This document shows positions 16,003 through 25,380 of a stretch of DNA of 64,000 nt, piece by piece. The notes beneath the pieces are model-generated. The model was given only the letters and a program-made list of their open reading frames with translations, did no database searches and had not been told where the DNA came from. The position numbers and the translations under genes were made by a program. The stretch is from Methylopumilus sp947499625. Its GTDB lineage: Bacteria > Pseudomonadota > Gammaproteobacteria > Burkholderiales > Methylophilaceae. The stretch lies in the NCBI GenBank assembly GCA_965234475.1, contig OZ248397.1, positions 930,001-994,000 on the forward strand, given 5' to 3'. Every line of letters begins with the position of its first letter. Positions within the stretch are counted from its first letter, which is position 1.

Positions 16003-17355
16003 CTAAGCAGCTTCTTTAACTTTTTCTGCAATAAGGTTAGCGTAACTTTTAACTTCCTCTAAGTCTTGACCCTCTACCATGACACGAATCTTAGGCTCAG
16101 TGCCTGAAGCCCTTAAGAGCACACGACCTTTGCCATTCAATTTTTCTTCTACACTTTTCACAGCATCCTGAATTGATTTATTTTTGTCTAGATCAATTTT
16201 TTTATGTGTTTCAACATTGATTAAAACTTGAGGATAGAGTGGTGCATCTTTAGTGGCTTCAAAAAGTGATTGATTAAGAAGTCGCAATGATTTTAAAACT
16301 TGAAGGGATGCGATGATGGCATCGCCAGTTGAATGATGATCAAGGGTAAGTATGTGACCTGAGTTTTCGCCACCAATCGACCAACCTTTTTCAAGAAGGG
16401 CTTCTAAAACATAACGGTCCCCGACGTGTGTCCGTATAAATTCAACGCCTAGATCTTGAAACGCTTTTTCGATCGCCATATTGGTCATCAGCGTTCCAAC
16501 CACACCACCCTTTAATTGATTTTTTTCTTTTAAGGCTTTTGCGATCACTAAAAGAAGCTGATCACCGTCAACAATATGACCTAAATGATCAATCATCACC
16601 ACGCGATCTCCATCACCATCGAAAGCAATGCCTAAGTCTGCTTTATGTTTTAAGGTCGCTTCTTTAATAGTTTTGGGATATGTAGAGCCTACATCTAAAT
16701 TAATATTAAATCCATTAGGCTCATTACCTATAGCAATAACTTCAGCACCTAATTCAGAAAATATTTTTGGGGCGACATGATAAGTGGCACCATGCGCGCA
16801 ATCCAACACCATTTTAAGGCCTCGAAGATTAAGCTTTTCTGGGAATGTACTCTTACAAAACTCGACATAACGACCTTCAGCATCATCCACACGCTTTGCT
16901 TTTCCTAACTCATGAGGCAACACTGTTTTAATGGAATCATTCAATGCCAATTCAACTTCTGCTTCAAACGTATCGGGTAATTTTTCACCAGCCTCAGAAA
17001 ATATTTTAATACCGTTATCAGGGAACGGGTTATGTGATGCAGAAATGACAATACCCGCTTGCGCTCTTAATGCTTTTGTAAGATACGCAATGGCTGGTGT
17101 TGGCATAGGGCCCGTTAAATATACATCGACACCTGCCGCAATAAATCCTGACTCCAGCGCTGACTCCAACATGTAGCCTGAAACCCTTGTATCTTTACCT
17201 ATGACGACACTTGGATGTTTGATTTTTTCGTCACGATTATTTTTAACTAAGATAGACCCGATCGCAAAACCTAGCCGAATAAAAAAATCAGGTGTAATGG
17301 GATCTTGGCCCACAACACCTCGAATACCGTCTGTACCAAAATAATGTCTTGTCAT
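16003..17355 (-). CDS. glmM: phosphoglucosamine mutase
   Basis: This 450-residue alpha-D-phosphohexomutase converts glucosamine-6-phosphate to glucosamine-1-phosphate for UDP-GlcNAc, and hence for peptidoglycan and LPS. It shows the catalytic serine loop SASHNP (105-110; S107 is phosphorylated), the metal loop DGDGDR and the sugar loop GGENSGH. The C-terminal phosphate-binding segment is RASGTEPKIRVM. Length is normal. It lies three bases after folP in the widely conserved ftsH-folP-glmM order. Confidence 0.97.
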   Translation of the reverse strand: MTRHYFGTDGIRGVVGQDPITPDFFIRLGFAIGSILVKNNRDEKIKHPSVVIGKDTRVSGYMLESALESGFIAAGVDVYLTGPMPTPAIAYLTKALRAQAGIVISASHNPFPDNGIKIFSEAGEKLPDTFEAEVELALNDSIKTVLPHELGKAKRVDDAEGRYVEFCKSTFPEKLNLRGLKMVLDCAHGATYHVAPKIFSELGAEVIAIGNEPNGFNINLDVGSTYPKTIKEATLKHKADLGIAFDGDGDRVVMIDHLGHIVDGDQLLLVIAKALKEKNQLKGGVVGTLMTNMAIEKAFQDLGVEFIRTHVGDRYVLEALLEKGWSIGGENSGHILTLDHHSTGDAIIASLQVLKSLRLLNQSLFEATKDAPLYPQVLINVETHKKIDLDKNKSIQDAVKSVEEKLNGKGRVLLRASGTEPKIRVMVEGQDLEEVKSYANLIAEKVKEAA

Positions 17356-17358
17356 ATT

Positions 17359-18186
17359 TTAAGTTGTGCCCAGCACTTCATTAATAATTTTCAGCGCGCT
17401 TTGTGTTTCTTTTACGTCGTGAACTCGTAATATTTTAGTCCCTTTTAACACAGAAAGGATAGCAGCTGAAATGCTACCCGATAGATGATCGTCATGTTCA
17501 CCGTTTAAGATTTTTCTAATGAATGATTTTCTAGAAAGCCCTACCAGAATTGGCAAATTTAAGGATTGAAATGATTCAATGTTTTGTAAGAGGTTTATAT
17601 TGTGTTCGAAGGTTTTTCCGAAGCCAAAGCCTGGGTCTATGATAATACGAGATTTATCGATACCTTCATGCATGAGATGATTCGCACGCTCCTCTAAGAA
17701 AGATTTCACCTCACTCACAACATTTTTATAAGTCGGATTAAGTTGCATTGTCTTAGGGGTACCTTGCATGTGCATTAAACAGATACCCACATTCGATTTT
17801 TTAATCATATCGATAACACTTGGTTTTTGCAGGGCATGAATGTCATTAATCATCGCAACATCCATATCAATAACTTCTTTCATAACTTCAGGTTTGTATG
17901 TGTCTATTGAGATCGCAATATCTGAAATTTTTTTTATGCCTTCAATGATGGGTGCAATTCGCTTTAATTCTTCATCTGCACTCACAGGGTCTGATCCGGG
18001 ACGCGAGGATTCACCCCCGATATCTATGATATCAACTCCCTCTTCAATCATTTCATTAGCATGTTTTAAAGCTTCATTGACATCTAAATACTTACCGCCA
18101 TCTGAAAAAGAATCGGGTGTGATATTTAAAATGCCCATGACGAGTGGGCGCTTTAAATCATAGAAATGTTTATTTAATTGAAGCAT
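17359..18186 (-). CDS. folP: dihydropteroate synthase
   Basis: The enzyme joins 4-aminobenzoate to hydroxymethyl-dihydropterin pyrophosphate in folate synthesis. GILNITPDSFSDGG (18-31) is the pterin-binding signature, and DIGGESSRPGS and DPGFGFGKT follow. I choose ATG 18186 (275 residues). A TTG further upstream at 18198 would lie in the T-run of the preceding hairpin and add only four residues. It follows ftsH and is tightly linked to glmM. Confidence 0.95.
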   Translation of the reverse strand: MLQLNKHFYDLKRPLVMGILNITPDSFSDGGKYLDVNEALKHANEMIEEGVDIIDIGGESSRPGSDPVSADEELKRIAPIIEGIKKISDIAISIDTYKPEVMKEVIDMDVAMINDIHALQKPSVIDMIKKSNVGICLMHMQGTPKTMQLNPTYKNVVSEVKSFLEERANHLMHEGIDKSRIIIDPGFGFGKTFEHNINLLQNIESFQSLNLPILVGLSRKSFIRKILNGEHDDHLSGSISAAILSVLKGTKILRVHDVKETQSALKIINEVLGTT

Positions 18187-18197
18187 AATAAAAAACA

Positions 18198-18218
18198 AAG
18201 GCTAGATAAACTAGCCTT
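18198..18218 (-). terminator. hairpin between ftsH and folP
   Basis: On the minus strand AAGGCTAG / CTAGCCTT (8 bp, five-base loop) is followed by TGTTTTTT, just after the ftsH stop. It ends in the folP leader, so it probably terminates part of the ftsH transcripts and lets some continue into folP-glmM. Confidence 0.75.
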
Positions 18219-18225
18219 GATTTTA

Positions 18226-20121
18226 TTAACCCTTAGCGCTAGGTTGAGGCACCACCGCAACCTGAGGACCTGAAGGTCCTTTATCGGCTCTTGGTGGATT
18301 AGGTATCTGCTTAGGTTTGGGTGGTCTCACTTTTTTACCCGCCATGATGTCATTGATCTGGTCCGCGTCAATCGTTTCATATTCAAGCAAAGCTTTTGCC
18401 ATCGCCTCGACTTTACGGCGATTTTTTTCAATCAGCTTTCTAGCAACGCTATATTGTTCATCAAGAATACGACGAATCTCGGCATCTACCTTTTGTTGAG
18501 TCGCTTCCGAAATTGTTTTGGAAGACATCGCACCAAAGAAAGAATCTTGATCTTGACCCACATAAACCATCGTACCTAATTTATCTGACATACCATAACG
18601 CGTTACCATATCACGTGCCAATTTCGTTGCGCGTTCAAAGTCATTCGATGCACCTGTCGACATTTGCTTCATAAACACTTCTTCAGCAATTCGTCCGCCA
18701 AAAAGAATCGAAATTTCTTCTAGCATCTTATTTTTATAATTACTAATACGATCGAACTCTGGCAACTGCCATGTAAGACCTAACGCCCAGCCGCGAGGCA
18801 TAATTGTCACTTTATGCACGGGGTCTGCGTGAGGTAATAATTTTGCAACCACTGCATGACCTGACTCATGGAATGCCGTATTCATACGCTCTTCTTCTCT
18901 CATCACGAGCGATTTTCTTTCAGGGCCCATAAAGATTTTGTCTTTCGCGTCTTCAAAATCCTGCATATCGACCGTGCGTTTATTTCTTCGCGCAGCAAAC
19001 AATGCTGATTCATTCACAAGGTTGGCTAAGTCAGCGCCTGAAAAACCCGGCGTACCTCTAGCAATGATGCTTGCTTTCACATCAGGATCTGCTGGAATTT
19101 TTCTCATGTGCACTAAGAGAATTTCTTCACGACCTTTAATGTCAGGAAGAGACACCATCACTTGCCGATCAAAACGTCCTGGACGTAATAATGCTTTATC
19201 GAGGACATCTGCGCGATTGGTTGCTGCAATAACGATCACGCCTGAATTAGGTTCAAAGCCATCAAGCTCAACTAACAGCTGATTAAGCGTTTGTTCACGC
19301 TCGTCATTGCCACCACCGGAACCTTGACCACGAGAACGGCCTACCGCATCAATTTCATCGATAAAAATAATACATGGCGCGCTCTTTTTAGATTGTTCAA
19401 ACATATCTCTTACACGAGCAGCGCCGACACCTACAAACATTTCTACGAAGTCAGATCCTGAAATCGTATAGAAAGGCACTTTAGCTTCACCTGCAATTGC
19501 GCGCGCTAGTAATGTCTTACCTGTACCTGGAGGTCCCACCATGAGAACACCCCTTGGAATGCGGCCACCTAATTTATGAAACTTGCTTGGGTCTCTTAAG
19601 AATTCAACTATTTCTGTGACCTCTTCTTTTGCTTCATCGCACCCTGCTACGTCAGCAAATGTCGTTTGATTATTTGTTTGATCAAGTTGTCTGGCTTTGC
19701 TCTTACCAAATGAAAATGGGCCGCCGCCTTTGGAGCCGCCTTGCATCTGACGCATAAAGAAAATCCAAACGCCCACCAAAAGAATCATCGGAAACCATGA
19801 AATGAAAATACTCATAAGCACTGATTGCTGCTCATCAGGCTTAGCTTCAACAATGACGTTATTTTTTAGAAGGTCGGACACTAACCACGGATCAGTTGGA
19901 GCATAGGTATTAAATTTCTTACCTTCGCTCGTTGTCCCTTTAATTCTATGATTATCAATCTCAACTTTGGCAATTCTGCCTTCTTTGACCTGCTGCATAA
20001 ATTGAGAGTAAACAAGTGCTGTATCAGTTTTCGAAGACCCTGAAAACTGATTAAAAATAGTCATGAGAAGGAGTGCTATCGCAACCCAGATGGCAATACT
20101 TTTAAGTGTGTTGTTATTCAA
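18226..20121 (-). CDS. ftsH: ATP-dependent zinc metalloprotease FtsH
   Basis: The 631 residues comprise two membrane helices (about 5-24 and 103-123) flanking a periplasmic domain, then an AAA+ domain and an M41 protease domain. Walker A is GPPGTGKT (196-203), Walker B is IIFIDEID and the arginine-finger region is RPGRFDR. The zinc site is HESGH (418-422). It degrades membrane and regulatory proteins, RpoH and LpxC being the classical substrates. Both relate to pathways elsewhere in this window. The C-terminal tail is Pro/Lys-rich. rlmE lies upstream, the usual rlmE-ftsH pair. Confidence 0.97.
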   Translation of the reverse strand: MNNNTLKSIAIWVAIALLLMTIFNQFSGSSKTDTALVYSQFMQQVKEGRIAKVEIDNHRIKGTTSEGKKFNTYAPTDPWLVSDLLKNNVIVEAKPDEQQSVLMSIFISWFPMILLVGVWIFFMRQMQGGSKGGGPFSFGKSKARQLDQTNNQTTFADVAGCDEAKEEVTEIVEFLRDPSKFHKLGGRIPRGVLMVGPPGTGKTLLARAIAGEAKVPFYTISGSDFVEMFVGVGAARVRDMFEQSKKSAPCIIFIDEIDAVGRSRGQGSGGGNDEREQTLNQLLVELDGFEPNSGVIVIAATNRADVLDKALLRPGRFDRQVMVSLPDIKGREEILLVHMRKIPADPDVKASIIARGTPGFSGADLANLVNESALFAARRNKRTVDMQDFEDAKDKIFMGPERKSLVMREEERMNTAFHESGHAVVAKLLPHADPVHKVTIMPRGWALGLTWQLPEFDRISNYKNKMLEEISILFGGRIAEEVFMKQMSTGASNDFERATKLARDMVTRYGMSDKLGTMVYVGQDQDSFFGAMSSKTISEATQQKVDAEIRRILDEQYSVARKLIEKNRRKVEAMAKALLEYETIDADQINDIMAGKKVRPPKPKQIPNPPRADKGPSGPQVAVVPQPSAKG

Positions 20122-20196
20122 TTGGTGGATGACCTCGTATCATCTTTTTTTCATTAGTTAATTTTAAACCTAATTACGTGACTGCATTATGACTTT

Positions 20197-20814
20197 TTAA
20201 GCTTTTGTAAAGCCCAACAAATAAACCTCTCTGCTTCGATCACGCGAAGCTTTAGGCTTTATTGTGATGACTTTTTCAAACTCAGGACGCATCTTTTTCA
20301 CCAGCTCATCAAAGTCAGCGCCAACAAATGTCTTGACTAGAAAATGGCCACTTGGTTTCAACCATTGTAAAGAAAAGTCTAAAGCAAGCTCAGTGAGATA
20401 CATCACACTTGGCTGATCGACTGTCTTTATGCCTGTAATATTGGGGGCCATATCGGAAATTACAAGGTCTATAGCTGAATTATTTAAGTAGGTTTCAAGC
20501 TCCCTTAAAGAGGCTTCTTCTCTAAAGTCCCCCTGAATAAAATCGACCCTAGGAATGGGGTCCATAGGCAGCAAATCCATAGCGATAATATGGCCTTTAC
20601 CTTGAAGTAGCTTTGCCACCACCTGAGACCAGCTTCCAGGACTTGAGCCCAAATCGACAACATTCATACCGGGCTTGATGAGCTTATATTTCTCATGAAT
20701 CTCCATAAGCTTATAAGCAGCTCTAGATCGAAAGCCATCTTTCTGGGCTTGTTTAACGAAGGCATCATTCACATGCTCTTGCATCCAAGCCTTGCTAGTT
20801 CTTGTTCTTTTCAT
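20197..20814 (-). CDS. rlmE: 23S rRNA 2'-O-methyltransferase (U2552)
   Basis: This 205-residue Rossmann-fold methyltransferase uses SAM to methylate U2552 of 23S rRNA. VVDLGSSPGSWSQV is the SAM-binding motif I. SDMAPNITG and the HFLVKTF segment supply the catalytic Asp and Lys of the K-D-K-E set; the first Lys is in GFRSRAAYKL. It is divergent from yhbY and upstream of ftsH, a conserved neighbourhood. Confidence 0.96.
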   Translation of the reverse strand: MKRTRTSKAWMQEHVNDAFVKQAQKDGFRSRAAYKLMEIHEKYKLIKPGMNVVDLGSSPGSWSQVVAKLLQGKGHIIAMDLLPMDPIPRVDFIQGDFREEASLRELETYLNNSAIDLVISDMAPNITGIKTVDQPSVMYLTELALDFSLQWLKPSGHFLVKTFVGADFDELVKKMRPEFEKVITIKPKASRDRSREVYLLGFTKA

Positions 20815-20858
20815 CTGTTAAAATCGATTCTTTAAAGATCTTTAAGAAATTTTCTACC

Positions 20859-21146
20859 TTGAATTCAAAAGCCATTGCATACCTTCGAAGCTTAGCTCAC
20901 GCATTAAATCCAGTGGTTAGAATTGGCAATAAAGGTTTATCGGCATCAGTCATTAAGGAAATCGATTTTAATCTTAACGCACATGAGCTTATTAAAATTA
21001 AAATTCAAAATGATGATAGATCAGTTCGTGAATCCATGTTAAGTGAAATATGTGGGGCACTTCAGGCAACAGCCGTTCATCATATCGGCTTACAAATCAT
21101 TGTCTATCGCGAGGCGTCCGAACCTAAGATCGTCATACCTAAATAA
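20859..21146 (+). CDS. yhbY: YhbY-family CRM-domain RNA-binding protein
   Basis: The product is a small single CRM-domain protein (about 95 residues), with ALNPVVRIGNKGLSASV carrying the GxxG loop typical of the fold. It binds pre-50S ribosomal particles. I choose TTG 20859 because it yields the family length. A more distal start at 20802 would add 19 non-conserved residues and overlap the 5' end of rlmE. The neighbours rlmE and ftsH match the usual location. Confidence 0.88.
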   Translation: MNSKAIAYLRSLAHALNPVVRIGNKGLSASVIKEIDFNLNAHELIKIKIQNDDRSVRESMLSEICGALQATAVHHIGLQIIVYREASEPKIVIPK

Positions 21147-21593
21147 TTATCTGATTTTTAAGATCACAAAGACGCCTAAGAAACACTCAAGTAAATACGC
21201 AATACTTGAAACACCATGCCACGTGGCAAATCGATCAGCAAATACGCTCTCCATCACATCTTTCGGCATCGCTTCTAACTTGAATTTTTCTAAAAGCGGG
21301 TGAATGCCTAAATGACTAATAAGAATTAAAACAAGCATCAACACTACCAACCAAAAGAAACTTTGCTTTAATGCATTCGTACCAAACTGATAAACGCGCT
21401 GAATTAACAAATAAATACTAATGGCCATGCCTACATAAGCCATCATCTGAAAAAGCTGACCCGCAATATTACCTGCGAGTTGCGCCTCAGGAATAAGCTT
21501 AAATAATTCATAAGCCACAATACCTACCACCCACAATCCACCTATCCAAAAGGTAGCGGCAATCAGTGCTAAATTTTCTAACCATTGTTTCAT
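21147..21593 (-). CDS. DUF4149 integral membrane protein
   Basis: The 148 residues form four membrane helices (about 7-30, 45-65, 75-97 and 125-147) with the motif TFWIGGLWVVG near the start, typical of DUF4149 proteins. Function is unknown. The gene commonly lies between yhbY and greA in betaproteobacteria, as here. It converges directly on yhbY: the stop codons abut. Confidence 0.8.
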   Translation of the reverse strand: MKQWLENLALIAATFWIGGLWVVGIVAYELFKLIPEAQLAGNIAGQLFQMMAYVGMAISIYLLIQRVYQFGTNALKQSFFWLVVLMLVLILISHLGIHPLLEKFKLEAMPKDVMESVFADRFATWHGVSSIAYLLECFLGVFVILKIR

Positions 21594-21627
21594 TGTGTTT
21601 TTAGTTTAATACAAAAAAGGATTAAAT

Positions 21628-22107
21628 TTATAGATACTTGATATCTAATATCTCGTAAGATTTAGCCCCGCCCGGTGTATTTACTTCAGCCACATCGCCA
21701 ATAGCCTTCCCGATAAATGCTTTTGCAATCGGTGAATTGATTGAAATCTTTTTCTGCTTAATATCGGCCTCATCATCACCCACAATTTGGTAAGTAAAGA
21801 TATCTTCTGTATCAAGATCTTGCGCTTCAACTGTGGAGCCAAACACACACTCACTCTCACCTACAATCGAAGCAGGGTCAATCACCATAGCGGTAGAAAG
21901 TTTGGCTTCAATTTCTGCTATGCGCCCTTCAATAAAACTTTGACGCTCTTTCGCAGATTCATATTCAGCATTCTCAGACAAGTCGCCTTGCGCTCTTGCT
22001 TCTGAGATTGCCTGGATGATATTAGGGCGATCAGTACTTTTTAAGCGCTGCAGTTCTTCTTTAAGCTGTTCAGCGCCTTTAATGGTCATGGGTATTTGTT
22101 TAAGCAT
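21628..22107 (-). CDS. greA: transcription elongation factor GreA
   Basis: This cytoplasmic factor stimulates cleavage of backtracked RNA by RNA polymerase. The N-terminal coiled coil contains the acidic tip DLSENAEYESAKERQ, with its conserved Asp and Glu, and an FKBP-like C-terminal domain follows. I choose ATG 22107 (159 residues, MLKQIPMTIKG), which has an AGGA ribosome site six bases upstream and the family length. An upstream start would add nine unrelated residues. It lies downstream of carB beyond a terminator-like hairpin. Confidence 0.95.
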   Translation of the reverse strand: MLKQIPMTIKGAEQLKEELQRLKSTDRPNIIQAISEARAQGDLSENAEYESAKERQSFIEGRIAEIEAKLSTAMVIDPASIVGESECVFGSTVEAQDLDTEDIFTYQIVGDDEADIKQKKISINSPIAKAFIGKAIGDVAEVNTPGGAKSYEILDIKYL

Positions 22108-22120
22108 CTTCATTCCTATT

Positions 22121-22157
22121 AAAACAAAAACCACGCTCTTTGGATGGAGTGTGGTTT
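22121..22157 (-). terminator. terminator after carB
   Basis: On the minus strand an imperfect hairpin AAACCACACTC / GAGCGTGGTTT (one mismatch) is followed by TTTTTGTTTT, 20 bases beyond the carB stop. It separates carAB from greA. Confidence 0.8.
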
Positions 22158-22176
22158 ATAAAAAACTGAGTGTATT

Positions 22177-25100
22177 TTAAGTGAGTTCTTTATGCAAGCT
22201 TTGGATAGAGGTAACCGTAATTTCTTCCGCGAAGTTCATACCGATACATGCTGCTTTAGCGCCTGCAATCGTCGTGTAATAGGTCACCTTGTTTTGTAAT
22301 GCATATCTTCGAATTTCATAAGAGTCTAAAATGGCACGTTTATCTTCCGTCACATTCACGATAAAAGAAATTTCATTATTCTTGATCATATCCACAATAT
22401 GGGGTCTTCCCTCTGCCACTTTATTCACCGGCTCAACTTTGAGTCCCGCTTCCATTAATGTCTTCGCAGTGCCTTGAGTCGCCACAATTTGGAAACCTAA
22501 TTTATCCAATGATTTTGCAATCTCAACCACTTTATGATGGTCTTCACGACGCACGCTGATAAATGCTTTTCCCTCTTTAGGTAATTTTGTAGATGATCCG
22601 AGTTGGGATTTAATAAATGCTTCCGCAAACGTTTTGCCTAAGCCCATTACTTCGCCGGTTGACTTCATCTCAGGCCCTAAAATGGTATCAACCCCCGGAA
22701 ACTTAATGAATGGAAATACAGCTTCTTTCACAGAGAAAAATTTCGGCACAATTTCTTTTGTAACTTTTTGTGACTTGAGGCTCGAACCTACCATAGCGCG
22801 AGCAGCAATTTTAGCTAACTGTAATCCACATGCTTTAGAAACAAAAGGAACAGTACGAGATGCTCTTGGGTTTACCTCTAACACATAAATCACGTCACCT
22901 TGGATCGCGAATTGGACATTCATAAGACCTACAACGTTGAGTGCTTTTGCCATCTCAACTGTTTGTTTTCTTAATTGATCTTGAATTTTTTTAGATAAGC
23001 TATAAGGAGGAAGGGAGCATGCTGAGTCACCTGAGTGAACCCCAGCTTGTTCTATATGTTCCATAATGCCGCCGATAATCACATCTTTGCCATCTGATAG
23101 CGCGTCCACATCAATTTCAAGCGCGTCATTTAAAAAACGATCAAGGAGCACAGGTGAGTCATGAGAAACTTTTACAGCCTCTCTCATATAACGCTCAAGC
23201 TGGGCTTGCTCGTGGACGATCTCCATAGCGCGACCACCTAGAACGTAACTAGGTCTCACTACAAGTGGATAACCAATTTCTTCTGCCAAACGAATGGCAT
23301 CTTCAGGTGTTCTGGCTGTGCGATTAGGTGGTTGTTTAAGTCCAATCGAAATCAGCATTTTTTGGAAGCGCTCACGGTCTTCTGCCATATCAATAGCATC
23401 CGGTGTAGTACCAATAATTGGCACGCCTGCTTTTTCTAAATCTTTAGCTAACTTCAAAGGTGTTTGTCCGCCATATTGCACAATGACGCCAAGTGGTTTT
23501 TCAATAGCAACAATTTCTAAAACATCCTCAAGCGTCACAGGCTCAAAATAAAGTCGGTCTGACGTATCGTAATCAGTGGACACCGTTTCAGGATTGCAGT
23601 TCACCATGATGGTTTCATAGCCATCCTCACGCAAGGCTAAAGCTGCATGCACGCAACAGTAATCAAACTCAATGCCTTGCCCAATGCGATTAGGTCCGCC
23701 ACCTAAGACAATAATTTTTTTTCTATTTGTAGGCTTTGCTTCACACTCTTCTTCGTATGTCGAATACATATAAGCTGTATAAGTTGAGAATTCTGCAGCA
23801 CATGTATCTACACGCTTATATACCGGTCGCACATCATGCTTATGACGATAATGTCTAACGTCTTCTTGTTTGACTTTTAAAAGTGTTGCGAGTCTTCGAT
23901 CAGAAAAGCCTTTTTGTTTTAAATGAAATAAATTTTCTTTGGACAAATCTTTGAGTGAAGTCCCTAACAAATCTTTTTCAATATCAATAATATTTTTAAT
24001 TTGATGAAGGAACCACGGATCAATATTAGAATGTCCAAATACATCTTCAATCAACATACCTAATCTAAACGCATCACCAACATACCAAATGCGCTCTGGC
24101 CCCGGCTCTCTCATTTCTTTAATGATGAGATCTTGATCAGTCGTTTTTTCATCTAAACCATCTACACCAATTTCGAGGCCTCTTAATGCTTTTTGAAAAG
24201 ACTCTTGGAAAGTACGTCCGATTGCCATAACCTCGCCTACGGATTTCATTTGTGTCGTCAGTCTTGAATCCGCTTGTGGAAATTTTTCAAATGCAAATCT
24301 TGGTACTTTAGTGACTACATAATCAATACTCGGCTCAAATGATGCGGGTGTTGCACCACCAGTAATTTCATTTTTTAATTCATCTAACGTAAAACCCACT
24401 GCTAATTTTGCTGCAATTTTTGCAATAGGGAACCCAGTAGCCTTGGAGGCTAGGGCTGACGATCGAGATACGCGAGGATTCATTTCAATAACAATCATGC
24501 GTCCATCTTTTGGATTGATTGCGAATTGCACATTTGATCCACCTGTATCTACCCCAATTTCTCGAAGTACCGCAATCGATGCATTACGCATGATTTGATA
24601 TTCTTTATCTGTAAGTGTTTGTGCAGGGGCGACGGTAATAGAGTCGCCTGTGTGCACACCCATTGGGTCTAGATTTTCAATGGAACAGATAATAATGCAG
24701 TTATCTTTGGAGTCGCGAACCACTTCCATTTCATATTCTTTCCAGCCGAGTAAAGACTCTTCAATCAGAAGTTCTCTCGTAGGTGATGCTTCAAGCCCTC
24801 TTTCACATATCGCTATAAATTCCTCACGGTTGTATGCAATACCTCCACCACTACCTCCCATCGTAAATGATGGGCGAATGATCGCCGGATAACCAATGCC
24901 TGCTTGAACTTGTATTGCCTCCTCTAAGCTATGTGCAATTGCTGACTTAGCAGATCCTAAGCCAATTTTATTCATGGCTTCTTTAAATTTTTGCCTATCT
25001 TCAGCTTTATCAATGGCTTCTTTGGATGCGCCAATTAATTCGACTTTGTATTTTTTTAATACGCCATGCTTGTCTAAATCAAGTGCGCAATTAAGTGCTG

Positions 25101-25380
25101 TTTGCCCACCCATAGTTGGAAGAAGTGCGTCTGGCTTTTCTTTGGCAATAATTTTTTCAACAATCTGCCAAGTAATTGGCTCGATATAAGTCGCATCCGC
25201 CATCTCAGGATCTGTCATGATAGTTGCAGGATTAGAATTCACCAGAATGACGCGGTAACCTTCTTCGCGAAGCGCTTTACATGCCTGCGCACCGGAATAA
25301 TCAAACTCGCATGCCTGACCTATGACGATAGGGCCAGCACCAATAATAAGTATGGACTTAATATCTTTACGCTTTGGCAT
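22177..25380 (-). CDS. carB: carbamoyl phosphate synthase large subunit
   Basis: About 1067 residues, starting at ATG 25380 (MPKRKDIKSILIIGAGPIVIGQ). Two homologous ATP-grasp halves are visible, for bicarbonate and carbamate phosphorylation, with RPSFTMGGSGGGIAYN in the first and RPSYVLGGRAMEIV in the second. A C-terminal MGS-like allosteric domain follows (from about 935). It makes carbamoyl phosphate for arginine and pyrimidines from glutamine-derived ammonia. Its start overlaps the carA stop by 14 bases, so the two are translationally coupled. Confidence 0.97.
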   Translation of the reverse strand: MPKRKDIKSILIIGAGPIVIGQACEFDYSGAQACKALREEGYRVILVNSNPATIMTDPEMADATYIEPITWQIVEKIIAKEKPDALLPTMGGQTALNCALDLDKHGVLKKYKVELIGASKEAIDKAEDRQKFKEAMNKIGLGSAKSAIAHSLEEAIQVQAGIGYPAIIRPSFTMGGSGGGIAYNREEFIAICERGLEASPTRELLIEESLLGWKEYEMEVVRDSKDNCIIICSIENLDPMGVHTGDSITVAPAQTLTDKEYQIMRNASIAVLREIGVDTGGSNVQFAINPKDGRMIVIEMNPRVSRSSALASKATGFPIAKIAAKLAVGFTLDELKNEITGGATPASFEPSIDYVVTKVPRFAFEKFPQADSRLTTQMKSVGEVMAIGRTFQESFQKALRGLEIGVDGLDEKTTDQDLIIKEMREPGPERIWYVGDAFRLGMLIEDVFGHSNIDPWFLHQIKNIIDIEKDLLGTSLKDLSKENLFHLKQKGFSDRRLATLLKVKQEDVRHYRHKHDVRPVYKRVDTCAAEFSTYTAYMYSTYEEECEAKPTNRKKIIVLGGGPNRIGQGIEFDYCCVHAALALREDGYETIMVNCNPETVSTDYDTSDRLYFEPVTLEDVLEIVAIEKPLGVIVQYGGQTPLKLAKDLEKAGVPIIGTTPDAIDMAEDRERFQKMLISIGLKQPPNRTARTPEDAIRLAEEIGYPLVVRPSYVLGGRAMEIVHEQAQLERYMREAVKVSHDSPVLLDRFLNDALEIDVDALSDGKDVIIGGIMEHIEQAGVHSGDSACSLPPYSLSKKIQDQLRKQTVEMAKALNVVGLMNVQFAIQGDVIYVLEVNPRASRTVPFVSKACGLQLAKIAARAMVGSSLKSQKVTKEIVPKFFSVKEAVFPFIKFPGVDTILGPEMKSTGEVMGLGKTFAEAFIKSQLGSSTKLPKEGKAFISVRREDHHKVVEIAKSLDKLGFQIVATQGTAKTLMEAGLKVEPVNKVAEGRPHIVDMIKNNEISFIVNVTEDKRAILDSYEIRRYALQNKVTYYTTIAGAKAACIGMNFAEEITVTSIQSLHKELT

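Noticed and set aside
18938..19282. A 114-codon open frame antisense to ftsH
   Set aside because: Overlaps the AAA+ core of FtsH; composition follows from the antisense of conserved codons.
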